Positions 50,793 through 64,000 are shown, counted from the stretch's first letter. The stretch is DNA of 64,000 nt from Bacillus zhangzhouensis (GCF_000715205.1 NZ_JOTP01000002.1:124001-188000); one strand, 5' to 3'. The notes: generated by a model not told the origin, from the letters alone. Numbers and translations are program-made.

Positions 50793-51494
50793 TTACTCAT
50801 GTAATCCGCACTCTGTCTTTGCTGTACCTGACCATCTGCCAGAACGCAAATCATCCGCAGTAAATGCTGGCTGTGTACACGGTGCACAGCCGATACTTGG
50901 GTATCCTTGATCATGCAGCGGATTATAAGTAAGATCCTCTCTAGATGCATATCTCCATATGTCCTTCCACGTCCAGTGAATGAGCGGACATACTTTTACT
51001 GATTTGAATTTTTCATCCTTATTTAAAAAATTCGTACCTGCTCGTTTTGGTGACTGCTCTCTTCTTAAGCCAGAAAGCCATGCCGGATAGCCAGATAGTG
51101 TCTCTTGCAAAGGAATGACCTTGCGCATATGGCAGCAGTTTTGAGGATTTGTTTCCCATAATTTTTCACCATGCTGCTCATTTTGCTGTTCAACTGTCAA
51201 TTCAGGTGTTTTCAAAACGATGTCTAATCCGGGGTATCTTTCCTTTACCGCATCAATTGTATCGTACGTTTCCTTGAAATGCAGACCTGTATCTAAAAAA
51301 ACAATTCTCGCATCCTTTTTTACTTTCGCAATAAGATCAATCAGGACAATGCCCTCAATGCCAAAACTGCATGCATAAACGAGCTGATCACCATAATGAC
51401 CGTACGCCCATTTCAACACAGATAGGGCCCCTTTATACAAATCGTCCTCTTGAAATGTAATGGACGGCTCTTGCCAATTTTCGTAAGTTAACAT
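50793..51494 (-). CDS. cysH: Phosphoadenylyl-sulfate/adenylyl-sulfate reductase CysH
   Basis: Reduces activated sulfate to sulfite with thioredoxin. The 233-residue protein has YACSFGIEGIVLIDL and VFLDTGLHFKETYDT of the PP-loop fold, the WLSGLRREQSPKRAG substrate loop and the catalytic cysteine in the C-terminal ECGLHE. It also has cysteine pairs NCCHMRK and GCAPC that bind a 4Fe-4S cluster, as in APS reductases; the B. subtilis enzyme accepts both APS and PAPS. It follows the yezD-like gene by 45 nt with a GGAAGGGGAG site. Confidence 0.96.
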   Translation of the reverse strand: MLTYENWQEPSITFQEDDLYKGALSVLKWAYGHYGDQLVYACSFGIEGIVLIDLIAKVKKDARIVFLDTGLHFKETYDTIDAVKERYPGLDIVLKTPELTVEQQNEQHGEKLWETNPQNCCHMRKVIPLQETLSGYPAWLSGLRREQSPKRAGTNFLNKDEKFKSVKVCPLIHWTWKDIWRYASREDLTYNPLHDQGYPSIGCAPCTQPAFTADDLRSGRWSGTAKTECGLHE

Positions 51495-51539
51495 TGTTTC
51501 TCCCCTTCCGGAGTACCGCTCATATTGCTACTCTCCGCA

Positions 51540-51686
51540 CTACTTCAATCTAATTTTTTCGTTTTTTTCCACTTGAATCACTTGACCGTCCTGAACAATC
51601 AACGTAATCGAACCGAATTTCATATCCCCAATCAGTTCTTCCATATGCTTCACTAAGTCCTCATCCTGGTTTTGTTTCACTTCCAT
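51540..51686 (-). CDS. yezD: Small YezD-like (DUF2292 family) protein
   Basis: A 48-residue reading frame from the ATG at 51686, behind GAGGAGGAAGAGGAG. The sequence contains KFGSITLIVQDGQVIQVEKNEKIRL, which fits the DUF2292/YezD family pattern, a short beta-rich domain with a conserved C-terminal QxEKxEKxR stretch (split here: IVQDGQVIQ then EKNEKIR). It lies between the SAM riboswitch terminator and cysH, so it is the first gene of the sulfate operon. The role is unknown; placement suggests a part in sulfur metabolism (inference). The yezD name rests on family likeness only. Confidence 0.82.
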   Translation of the reverse strand: MEVKQNQDEDLVKHMEELIGDMKFGSITLIVQDGQVIQVEKNEKIRLK

Positions 51687-51712
51687 CTCCTCTTCCTCCT
51701 CATCGTTAAAAT

Positions 51713-51742
51713 AAAAAAACTTTCTTTCAGTCCGAAAGAAAG
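51713..51742 (-). terminator. SAM riboswitch transcription terminator
   Basis: On the minus strand CTTTCTTTC and GAAAGAAAG form a perfect 9-bp stem with a 5-nt loop, followed by seven T. It lies 20 nt after the aptamer and 26 nt before the yezD-like gene, and is the expression platform of the S-box: with SAM bound, the terminator forms. Confidence 0.93.
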
Positions 51743-51762
51743 ATGAGGAAGCTCACAATTTC

Positions 51763-51861
51763 CTTATCTTTCAAAATAGAATCATTTTGCAGGAAGTAGC
51801 ACCTTGCGAATCGCAGGTTGCCGGGTTTCATCGGGCCAGTCCCTCCACCTCTCTGGATAAG
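51763..51861 (-). ncRNA. SAM-I riboswitch (S-box) aptamer
   Basis: The minus-strand leader has the S-box core: P1 CTTATC/GATAAG at the two ends, CAGAGAGGTGGAGGGACTGGCC, GATGAAACCCGGCAACC and GGTGCTACTTCC in correct order (each a hallmark of the class; segments are contiguous with the P2, P3 and J3/4 elements). It controls the yezD-cysH-cysP-sat-cysC-sumT-sirB-sirC operon, repressing it when S-adenosylmethionine is plentiful; cysH is an S-box gene in B. subtilis too. Confidence 0.96.
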
Positions 51862-51879
51862 AGTTTTAATTTGTATTAA

Positions 51880-51907
51880 ATATTAACACAATTCAAACAA
51901 AAGTCAA
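51880..51907 (-). promoter_or_regulatory. Sigma-A-type promoter of the sulfate assimilation operon
   Basis: Minus-strand -35 TTGACT (51902-51907) and -10 TAATAT (51880-51885) with a 16-nt spacer; the offset AATATT gives 17 nt. Start of transcription is expected about 10 nt before the S-box P1 helix. Confidence 0.7.
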
Positions 51908-51974
51908 CCCGACTTTATTGATAGGATTAGTTTTTATTTAAATTTGAGTCTATTTTACTATTTTTAACCAAATG

Positions 51975-52011
51975 AAAAAGGGCTAAAATGATGTTTATTT
52001 TAGCCCTTTTT
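51975..52011. terminator. Strong bidirectional terminator downstream of pyrE
   Basis: AAAAAGGGCTAAAAT and ATTTTAGCCCTTTTT form a perfect 15-bp stem with a 7-nt loop and T runs in both directions. On the minus strand it ends transcripts that pass pyrE and the structured element; it separates them from the sulfate operon promoter 70 nt away. Confidence 0.92.
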
Positions 52012-52015
52012 CTTT

Positions 52016-52109
52016 TTTCAGCGTGATAGAAAACCTTTGAAGTTCAGGAGGGACGAACACCGAAGCGCAGACCTGACACAGAATGCGAAGGTTTGTCTAC
52101 ACGCTGAAA
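52016..52109. ncRNA. Structured intergenic element, candidate 3'-UTR-derived small RNA
   Basis: TTTCAGCGTG (52016-52025), TAGA (52027-52030) and AAACCTT (52031-52037) pair with AAGGTTT (52088-52094), TCTA (52096-52099) and CACGCTGAAA (52100-52109): 21 bp broken only by two single-nucleotide bulges. Inside, the minus strand has a GTTC-loop-GAAC hairpin whose 9-nt loop GTCCCTCCT is complementary to a Shine-Dalgarno sequence, and a possible UUCG-capped helix; TCAGG/CCTGA offers a competing fold. It contains no credible gene. It lies between the pyrE stop and a strong terminator. It could be a 3'-UTR RNA, a plus-strand RNA or a repeat element; transcription direction is not known. Confidence 0.5.
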
Positions 52110-52132
52110 GCTGTGCAGCTAAGCACAGCTTT
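52107..52132. terminator. Hairpin abutting the pyrE stop codon
   Basis: AAAGCTGTGC and GCACAGCTTT form a perfect 10-bp stem with a 6-nt loop starting at the pyrE stop. The plus-strand side has a TTTTT tail, the minus-strand side only TTT. Three A residues are shared with the outer end of the long stem next to it, so the two structures compete at the junction. Confidence 0.65.
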
Positions 52133-52771
52133 TTAGACCGTTTCTTCCATCCAGGATTCAGAGGAAGGATCTTGTCTCCAGCGTTTTAGTTTATTCATAG
52201 CAGAAGGTTCGATTGCTTTTAGCTCCAGTGCTACGTCTGTCAGCGTGTCATAGTCTGTTAGTGTGACATATGGAATGTTTTTCTCTTGAAAAGCTGCAGC
52301 TGCTTTTGGCAGGCCGTATGTGAAAATAGCCGCAACTCCGAGTACGTCACAGCCCTCATCTTGAAGGGCAGCGACAACCTCAAGCACACTGCCTCCTGTT
52401 GAAATGAGGTCTTCTACGACAACAACCTTTTGACCAGGCGATACGACTCCTTCAATTTGATTCCCTTTTCCGTGTGCTTTTGGCTTACTTCTGACATAAC
52501 ACATCGGCACGTTCAGGCGATCTGCCGCTAATGCCGCATGCGGAATACCTGCTGTCGCAGTACCAGCGACCACTTCAGCTCCCTCAAAATGAGTGAGAAT
52601 CAGATCTTTTAGACCTTCAGCGATGTCGTGTCTAACTTCCGGGTACGACAAAGTTAGGCGGTTATCACAGTAAATTGGTGATTTGATGCCGCTTGCCCAC
52701 GTAAACGGTGCGTCTGGTTTTAATGAGACAGCTTTGATTTGTAATAGATGTTTAGCGATTTTCGTTTTCAT
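52133..52771 (-). CDS. pyrE: Orotate phosphoribosyltransferase
   Basis: Adds ribose-5-phosphate from PRPP to orotate, giving OMP. The 212 residues have the PRPP-binding motif [17 protein letters not shown] (about 118-134) and [16 protein letters not shown] at the N-terminal substrate site. Last gene of the pyr operon, 7 nt after pyrF. Slightly shorter than the 216 residues of B. subtilis. Confidence 0.98.
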   Translation of the reverse strand: MKTKIAKHLLQIKAVSLKPDAPFTWASGIKSPIYCDNRLTLSYPEVRHDIAEGLKDLILTHFEGAEVVAGTATAGIPHAALAADRLNVPMCYVRSKPKAHGKGNQIEGVVSPGQKVVVVEDLISTGGSVLEVVAALQDEGCDVLGVAAIFTYGLPKAAAAFQEKNIPYVTLTDYDTLTDVALELKAIEPSAMNKLKRWRQDPSSESWMEETV

Positions 52772-52778
52772 CCGGCGG

Positions 52779-55153
<2,375 letters not shown>

Positions 55154-55157
<4 letters not shown>

Positions 55158-58100
55158 ATCGTTACTGTCACCTCAGCATTCGTTTTCACTTCTGGCATTT
55201 CGTCTGCTCTAAATGTCATGCTCTCAAGCACTCTTAAAATGGCTTCTGCTGTATCTAGTGACGTTAAGCAAGCCACTCCATTTTCAACAGATTCACGTCT
55301 AATTCTAAAGCCGTCTCTTGCCGGCTGCTTTCCTTTTGTCAGGGTATTGATGACAAATTGGGCTTCACCGTTTCGAATCACATCGAGAAGATTCTTTCCT
55401 TCTTCTCCTATTTTGCCGACCACACTTGATGGAATGGAGGCTTGTTTTAAGTAATTCGCCGTTCCTTCTGTCGCTAAAATATGATAACCGATGGAATGGA
55501 ATCTTCTTGCAATCTCTAGCCCTTCCTCTTTATCCTTGTCAGCCACTGTGAGGAGAACCGTTCCGTCTTTTGGAATTTGAATCCCTGATGCAATCAACCC
55601 TTTGTAGAGGGCTTTTTCGATTGTGACATCTTTCCCCATGACTTCACCTGTTGATTTCATTTCAGGCCCAAGTGTAATATCCACTCTTCTTAGTTTTGCA
55701 AAAGAGAAGACTGGGACTTTGACGTATACCCCTTCTTGTTCGGTGTGAAGCCCTTCTTTGTAGCCATAGTTTTTGAGCTTGTCGCCTAAAATGACTTTTG
55801 TCGCTAGGTTTGCCATTGGAATGCCCGTAATTTTACTTAAGAATGGGACAGTCCGGCTTGAACGCGGATTCACTTCAAGGACGAACACTTCTCCTTTTGA
55901 TAGAACAAATTGAATGTTAAGCAGCCCTATAATGTTGAGTCCTTTTGCGAGTTTAATCGTGTATTCTGCGATCTTCGCTTTGATGTCCTCAGACAATGTT
56001 TGCGGGGGATAGACCGCAATGGAGTCACCAGAGTGAACTCCAGCTCTTTCAATATGTTCCATAATGCCTGGGATCACGACAGTTTCTCCGTCAGACACGG
56101 CATCTACTTCAATTTCTTTTCCCGTCAAATACTTGTCAATTAACACTGGGTGCTGCGGATTGACTTTCACCGCATTCTCCATATAGTGAAGGAGCTCGGC
56201 TTCTTGGTAAACAATTTCCATCGCACGACCGCCTAATACATAGGAAGGGCGGACAAGGACTGGGTAGCCGATCTGATTCGCAATCGCTACCGCCTCTGGC
56301 ACAGACGTAGCTGTTTTTCCTTTTGGCTGCGGCACGCCGAGTGCTTCTAATGTTTGTTCAAACTTGTCACGGTTTTCTGCGCGGTCAAGGTCTTCAAGCG
56401 ACGTTCCTAGAATCTTAACCCCTCTATTCGATAATTCATCTGCTAAGTTGATCGCTGTTTGTCCGCCGAACTGAACGACGACACCTTCAGGTTGTTCAAG
56501 GTCGATGATATGCATCACATCTTCTACAGTAAGTGGTTCAAAGTAAAGCTTATCTGAAATACTGAAGTCTGTTGAGACCGTTTCAGGGTTGTTGTTTATA
56601 ATGATGGCTTCATAACCTGCTTGTTTGATCGCCCACACAGAATGAACGGTTGCATAATCAAACTCAACCCCTTGTCCAATTCGGATTGGACCTGAACCTA
56701 ACACGATGACGCTTTTCTTGTCTGTACGTTCTGATTCATTTTCATCTTCATACGTGCTGTAGAAATATGGCGTCTCTGATTCAAATTCTGCCGCACATGT
56801 ATCCACCATTTTGTATACAGGTACAATGCCTGCATCTTGTCTTAGCTTGTAGACATCCGCTTCCTTCATGCTCCACTCGCGGCTAATGTAGATGTCTGAG
56901 AAGCCTTTATCTTTCGCTTCTTTTAATACGTCTGTATTGCCTTTGTTTTCTTTTAATGCCTTTTCAAATGCGATGATTCCTTCCAGCTTATGAAGGAAGA
57001 AGAAATCAATTTTTGAGAATTCATGAATCTGTTCGACTGTATAGCCTCTTCTAAGCGCCTCAGCGATATAAAATAGTCGCTCGTCTCCTGCTTTGATAAT
57101 CCGCTTTTCGAGCACTTCGTTTGTGATATCTGCTTCATCTTTTAATTCAATGTGATGCACATCTGCTTCAAGAGAACGTACAGCCTTTAAAAGAGACTCT
57201 TCTAATGTACGGCCGATCGCCATGACTTCACCGGTTGCTTTCATTTGCGTACCAAGACGTCTGTTGGCAGATTCAAACTTGTCAAACGGCCAGCGCGGGA
57301 TTTTTGAAACGATATAATCAAGTGCTGGCTCGAAGGCTGCATATGTTTTACCTGTCACTGGGTTCATCATTTCATCAAGCGTTAAGCCTACAGCAATTTT
57401 CGCTGCAAGCTTCGCAATTGGATAGCCTGTTGCTTTAGACGCAAGCGCAGAGGAACGGCTCACGCGCGGGTTTACTTCGATGATATAGTATTGAAAGCTG
57501 TTCGGATCAAGCGCCAGCTGTACGTTACAGCCGCCTTCAATGCCAAGTGCACGGATGAGCTTGAGTGACACATTACGAAGCAGCTGATATTCGCGGTCAC
57601 TTAACGTTTGGCTTGGTGCGACGACAATGCTGTCACCAGTATGGATGCCGACAGGGTCGAAATTTTCCATGTTACAAACAACGATCGCATGGTCACTGCT
57701 ATCACGCATGACTTCATATTCAATTTCTTTAAAGCCTGCAATACTCTTTTCAAGCAAACATTGTGTGACTGGGCTTAGCTTCAATCCGTTTTCAACGATT
57801 TCTTTCAATTCTTGCTCGTTTGTACAAATTCCGCCGCCCGTTCCGCCTAATGTATAAGCTGGTCTGACAATGACAGGGAAACCAATTTGATTCGTGAACG
57901 CCATCGCTTCTTCAAGATTATGAATGATTTCACTTTCTGGGACAGGTTCATTTAGTTCATTCATCAGATTACGGAATAAATCTCTGTCCTCAGCTTTTTG
58001 AATAGCTGAGAGCTTTGTTCCGAGTACTTCAACGCCGCATTCAGCGAGTACGCCAAGATCTGATAATTCAACAGCGAGGTTCAGTCCAGTTTGTCCGCCA

Positions 58101-58369
58101 AGTGTTGGTAAGATCGCATCAGGGCGTTCCTTTCGAATGATTCGTGTTAAGAATTCTGGTGTCAGTGGTTCGATGTATACCTTGTCGGCCATTTCTGTAT
58201 CTGTCATAATCGTCGCAGGATTTGAATTCACAAGAACGACTTCATAGCCCTCTTCTTTTAGTGCTAGGCAAGCCTGTGTGCCTGCATAGTCAAACTCCGC
58301 TGCCTGACCGATGATGATTGGACCTGATCCGATTACTAAAATCTTTTTGATATCTACGCGTTTTGGCAT
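55154..58369 (-). CDS. carB: Carbamoyl-phosphate synthase, large chain (pyrimidine-specific)
   Basis: Makes carbamoyl phosphate from bicarbonate, ammonia and ATP. The 1071 residues show two homologous ATP-grasp halves (1-400 and about 545-930), each opening with [21 protein letters not shown] and [20 protein letters not shown], an oligomerisation region between them, and a C-terminal MGS-like allosteric domain (about 930-1071). The place in the pyr operon marks it as pyrAB of B. subtilis rather than the arginine-specific carB paralogue. It overlaps carA by 16 nt. Confidence 0.98.
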
Positions 58370-59444
58370 ACTTCTTCCCCTTCTTTCTCAGTCATCTGAA
58401 TCATTTCCATGAACTCGTCAAATAAGTAGTTCGCATCTTCTGGACCCGGTGATGCTTCTGGGTGATACTGCACAGTGAATGCTGGTGCTTCTTTATGTTT
58501 TAATCCTTCAATCGTATTGTCATTTAGAGCAATATGGGTTACTTCGAGCAAGTCTTCATTAATAGCACTTACCGTGTAGCCATGGTTTTGAGACGTCAAG
58601 GTTACCTTGCCACTTGCTAGTTCTTTGACTGGGTGATTTGATCCTCTGTGACCGAATTTCATTTTTTCTGTACTTGCGCCGCACGCAAGAGCGAATAACT
58701 GATGTCCTAGACAAATCCCAAAGAGTGGTACCTGACCGATCAATTGCTGAATCATTTCAACTGCTTCTGGTACATCCACTGGGTCCCCAGGGCCGTTTGA
58801 TAGCATGATTCCGTCAGGCTTTAACTGCAGCACTTCATCTGCAGTGATATTGTATGGCACCACAATGACATCACAGTCTCGTTTATTGAGCTCGCGCAAA
58901 ATGCCGTGCTTCATTCCGAAATCGACAAGCACTATTCTTTTTCCTCTTCCTGGGCTTGGGTACGCATTTTTCACAGATACTTGACTCACTTGATCTGTGG
59001 GCAGCTGCAATGTGTGAAGTCGGCGCACAACATCTTCCACTTGTTCATTTGGCCCTGCAAAAGCCCCTCTTAATGTTCCTGCACTTCGGATCATTCTTGT
59101 CAGCTTCCGTGTATCGATTCCGCTAATACCGGGAATGTTTTTCATTTTTAAGTATTCATCGAGTGAGTATGAAGAGCGCCAGTTTGAGGGCTTTTCACAA
59201 AGTTCTTTCACAATCAGCCCTTTCACAAACGGTGTGATTGATTCAAAATCATCACGGTTAATGCCATAGTTACCGATGAGCGGGTAAGTGAGTGTGACAA
59301 TTTGTCCGCAGTATGATGGATCAGATAAAATCTCTTGATAGCCTGTCATCCCCGTATTAAAGACGACTTCTCCGACTGACGGTTCTAAGCTGCCAAAGCC
59401 TGTTCCCTCGAATACTGTTCCGTTTTCTAGCACTAAGCGTCTCT

Positions 59445-59448
<4 letters not shown>
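58354..59448 (-). CDS. carA: Carbamoyl-phosphate synthase, small chain (glutaminase)
   Basis: Releases ammonia from glutamine for the large chain. The 364 residues have the N-terminal small-chain domain ([31 protein letters not shown]) and a class I glutamine amidotransferase domain with the nucleophile in [13 protein letters not shown] (Cys near 240) and the His-Glu pair in [11 protein letters not shown]. Called pyrAA in B. subtilis. It overlaps pyrC by 4 nt and carB by 16 nt. Confidence 0.98.
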
Positions 59449-61659
<2,211 letters not shown>

Positions 61660-61676
61660 TCATCACTTTCAGGTTC

Positions 61677-61708
61677 AAAAAAACCCTAAGCCTCGGCAGC
61701 TTAGGGTT
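61677..61708 (-). terminator. PyrR-dependent attenuator terminator, pyrP-pyrB
   Basis: On the minus strand AACCCTAAGC and GCTTAGGGTT form a perfect 10-bp stem with a 7-nt loop followed by T7, 39 nt before pyrB. It is the terminator arm of the attenuation site whose PyrR-binding loop lies at 61757-61779. Confidence 0.93.
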
Positions 61709-61756
61709 CTCCAAAAGAAGCAGCGGCACTTTCGCACATTCTGCTCATTTTAGAAC

Positions 61757-61779
61757 CCTTGTCAGCCTCACTGGACTTC
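61757..61779 (-). promoter_or_regulatory. PyrR-binding anti-antiterminator loop before pyrB
   Basis: Minus-strand GTCCAGTGAGGCTGACAAGG resembles the PyrR recognition sequence TCCAGAGAGGCTTGCAAGGG. The pyrP stop codon TGA lies within it, so the PyrR site and the end of pyrP are the same bases. Binding of PyrR with UMP or UTP favours the terminator downstream. Confidence 0.85.
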
Positions 61780-63096
61780 TTTTAAAAGGTTTTCTGTATT
61801 CGATTCATTTGACTCGTTATCCTCCGCTTTCTGGTGCGGCAGGATGAGATTTAACAGGACGCCCGTAATTGCAGCGAGTGCCATTCCAGATAGTGTGAGG
61901 TTGATTTGTTTCACCTCAATGAATGCCCCGCCAATTCCGATGACTAAGATGACAGATGCGATAATGAGATTACGCTTTTCTTCAAAATTCACTTTATGAT
62001 CAATCAGGATTCTCAGGCCGCTTGAGGCAATGATCCCAAAAAGCAGGAACGAAACGCCTCCCATGACCGCGGACGGCACTGTACTGATTAATGCTGACAT
62101 TTTCCCAACAAAGCCGAAGCAGATCGCAAATACTGCTGCTCCGCCGATGACGAAGATACTGAACACTCTTGTGATGGCAAGTACGCCAATGTTCTCACCA
62201 TAAGTCGTTGTTGGAGGGCCACCAATGAGTGAAGCGAAAATGGTCGCCGCACTGTCTCCTAAAATGGAGCGGTGAAGACCTGGTTTTTTAATAAAATCTT
62301 GCCCCACAACCTTGCTTAACACCACTTGGTGACCGATATGCTCAGACATGGTCACAAAGGCAACCGGCACCATGACTGTGAGAATGCTTAACGTCACAGC
62401 AGGTGTATAGTCGACAAATGGTACGACGAAGTCTGGTACAGCAAACCATTTTGCGTCAATAACCGGCTGGAAGTTCACAATGCCCTGCGTTAAGGCAAAG
62501 AGATAGCCGCTAATAATACCGATTAATACCGGGATCAGGCTAAGAAATCCTCTTAGGAAGATCATGCTGATAATCGTGACCGCTAGTGTAAAGCCCGCTA
62601 CCATTAAGTGCTTTAGACTGTATACAAGCTCGGTCGCATTCGGATCGGCATACATCGCCATGTTGACAGCTGTTCCAGCGAGTCCAAGTCCGATCACCAT
62701 AATGACTGGTCCTACGACGACAGGCGGTAGAAGCTTCATCAGCCAGCCTGTGCCTAACCATTTTATGAATAGTGCAATGAGCGCATAAGCCACACCCGCC
62801 ATGAAGGCACCAACCATTGCGGCTCCAGGGCCGCCTGTTGCTTTGACATTCAATATGGGGGCGATAAAGGCAAAGGACGATCCAAGATACGCCGGAATTT
62901 GTCCTCTTGTGATGATTAAGTAAACAATGGTTCCAACACCGCTTGAGATGAGCGCGACTGCTGGACTCATGTCAATAATTTTTGGTACAAGAATGGTCGC
63001 ACCAAACATGGCAAACAAATGCTGAAGGCTAAGTGATAGCCATGTGAACGGTTTTGGGATATCTCGAATGCCTAAATTGGCTTTTTGCCGACTCAT
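61768..63096 (-). CDS. pyrP: Uracil permease
   Basis: Nucleobase/cation symporter of the NCS2/UraA family that imports uracil. The 442-residue protein has about 14 hydrophobic helices, with LQHLFAMFGATILVP near the N-terminus, QIPAYLGSSFAFIAPI in TM3 and the signature VPVAFVTMSEHIGHQ (about 240) plus GGPPTTTYGENIGV. The ATG at 63096 follows CTAGGAGGAAAATC, a perfect site; the long upstream in-frame region to 63183 covers the attenuator and is rejected. Confidence 0.97.
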   Translation of the reverse strand: MSRQKANLGIRDIPKPFTWLSLSLQHLFAMFGATILVPKIIDMSPAVALISSGVGTIVYLIITRGQIPAYLGSSFAFIAPILNVKATGGPGAAMVGAFMAGVAYALIALFIKWLGTGWLMKLLPPVVVGPVIMVIGLGLAGTAVNMAMYADPNATELVYSLKHLMVAGFTLAVTIISMIFLRGFLSLIPVLIGIISGYLFALTQGIVNFQPVIDAKWFAVPDFVVPFVDYTPAVTLSILTVMVPVAFVTMSEHIGHQVVLSKVVGQDFIKKPGLHRSILGDSAATIFASLIGGPPTTTYGENIGVLAITRVFSIFVIGGAAVFAICFGFVGKMSALISTVPSAVMGGVSFLLFGIIASSGLRILIDHKVNFEEKRNLIIASVILVIGIGGAFIEVKQINLTLSGMALAAITGVLLNLILPHQKAEDNESNESNTENLLKEVQ

Positions 63097-63127
63097 GATT
63101 TTCCTCCTAGATGTGTCCTTTTTCATT

Positions 63128-63161
63128 AAAAAAGCCTCTTTGCGAGTATGCGCAAAGAGGC
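63128..63161 (-). terminator. PyrR-dependent attenuator terminator, pyrR-pyrP
   Basis: On the minus strand GCCTCTTTGCG and CGCAAAGAGGC form a perfect 11-bp stem with a 6-nt loop followed by T6, 32 nt before pyrP. Confidence 0.94.
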
Positions 63162-63212
63162 CTAGAAAAACCGTACACGTCATGGATATGTGTGCTCGGT
63201 GTCTCTGTTATT

Positions 63213-63237
63213 GCCCTCTTTGCAAACTCTCTGGAAT
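63213..63237 (-). promoter_or_regulatory. PyrR-binding anti-antiterminator loop before pyrP
   Basis: Minus-strand ATTCCAGAGAGTTTGCAAAGAGGG (two 12-nt parts, ATTCCAGAGAGT and TTGCAAAGAGGG) carries the CCAGAGAG and GCAA parts of the PyrR consensus just after the pyrR stop. Part of it (TTGCAAAGAGG) can also pair with the terminator stem downstream, as expected for an attenuator with an antiterminator. Confidence 0.85.
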
Positions 63238-63250
63238 GCATTTAAAAAGG

Positions 63251-63796
<546 letters not shown>

Positions 63797-63815
63797 CTAC
63801 ACCTCTTTTTGACAA

Positions 63816-63850
63816 ATAAAAAGCCCCTTCTGCAAAGGGCAGAGAGGGGC
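63816..63850 (-). terminator. PyrR-dependent attenuator terminator, pyr leader
   Basis: On the minus strand GCCCCTCTCTGC and GCAGAAGGGGC pair with one bulge around a short loop, followed by TTTTTATTT, 24 nt before the pyrR start. Confidence 0.9.
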
Positions 63851-63888
63851 GTTCATTTGTGCATACACGTGCACAAATTGATCCGTTA

Positions 63889-63910
63889 TCCTTCTCAGCC
63901 TCTCTGGACT
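63889..63910 (-). promoter_or_regulatory. PyrR-binding anti-antiterminator loop in the pyr leader
   Basis: Minus-strand GTCCAGAGAGGCTGAGAAGG matches the PyrR site consensus (TCCAGAGAGGCT). A CAATTTGTGCA/TGCACAAAT helix lies between it and the terminator. Confidence 0.88.
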
Positions 63911-63938
63911 GTTTTAAAGAATCTCAATTTCTTTGTTT

Positions 63939-63967
63939 ATTATTTCAAAAAAAGAACGGCCTGTCAA
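63939..63967 (-). promoter_or_regulatory. Sigma-A-type promoter of the pyr operon
   Basis: Minus-strand -35 TTGACA (63962-63967, perfect) and -10 AATAAT (63939-63944, 5 of 6) with a 17-nt spacer, about 150 nt upstream of pyrR. All ten pyr genes can be read from it. Confidence 0.85.
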
Positions 63968-64000
63968 TCGTTATTTCTTAATGAATCGATAAAAGCTTGC

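Noticed and set aside
52084-52133. A plus-strand frame of about 17 codons (MRRFVYTLK...) inside the structured element
   Set aside because: The only good Shine-Dalgarno-like sequence (AGGAGGG) is about 30 nt away and lies in a stem-loop; the residues overlap the two hairpins.
63097-63183. 29-codon N-terminal extension of pyrP
   Set aside because: It would translate the attenuator terminator; the ATG at 63096 has a perfect ribosome binding site.

Overview
The window is a continuous stretch of core chromosome from a low-GC Gram-positive endospore former. Gene content and order match the Bacillus subtilis segment running from the pyr operon to sucCD, shown here in reverse complement. The sequences are not identical to B. 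subtilis, and the B. pumilus group is a plausible home (inference; no database was searched). SpoVM, FapR, RemA, PrkC/PrpC, PyrR and an S-box leader all point to Bacillus. Almost every gene is on the minus strand, so transcription runs from high to low coordinates. Only rpmB and rqcH are on the plus strand. No insertion sequence, prophage, CRISPR array, tRNA or rRNA was found.

In transcription order: (1) 63.97-52.1 kb, the pyrimidine operon pyrR-pyrP-pyrB-pyrC-carA-carB-pyrK-pyrD-pyrF-pyrE, with three PyrR-dependent attenuators (leader, pyrR-pyrP, pyrP-pyrB). (2) 51.9-45.8 kb, a sulfate assimilation and siroheme operon behind a SAM-I riboswitch: a small yezD-like gene, cysH, cysP, sat, cysC, sumT, sirB, sirC. 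(3) rqcH (plus strand), then yloB and yloC-remA-gmk-rpoZ. (4) 38.9-26.3 kb, the coaBC-priA-def-fmt-rsmB-rlmN-prpC-prkC-rsgA-rpe-thiN cluster for translation, replication restart and signalling, ending with the 26-codon spoVM. (5) rpmB (plus strand) and, divergently, yloU-fakA-sdaAB-sdaAA-recG. (6) 19.9-16.2 kb, the lipid operon fapR-plsX-fabD-fabG-acpP with a FapR operator on its promoter. (7) 16.1-5.9 kb, rnc-smc-ftsY and ylxM-ffh-rpsP-khpA-ylqD-rimM-trmD-rplS (secretion, chromosome organisation, ribosome maturation). (8) rbgA, rnhB, the flagellar-export-like pair ylqG-ylqH, and sucC-sucD, the last cut by the window edge.

Most of the window is well understood. The points most worth a second look are a 117-nt structured intergenic element between pyrE and the SAM riboswitch (a 21-bp bulged stem with an anti-Shine-Dalgarno-like loop on the minus strand), the orphan FliK-like/FlhB-like pair ylqG-ylqH, and the YezD-like protein as first gene of the S-box-controlled sulfate operon.
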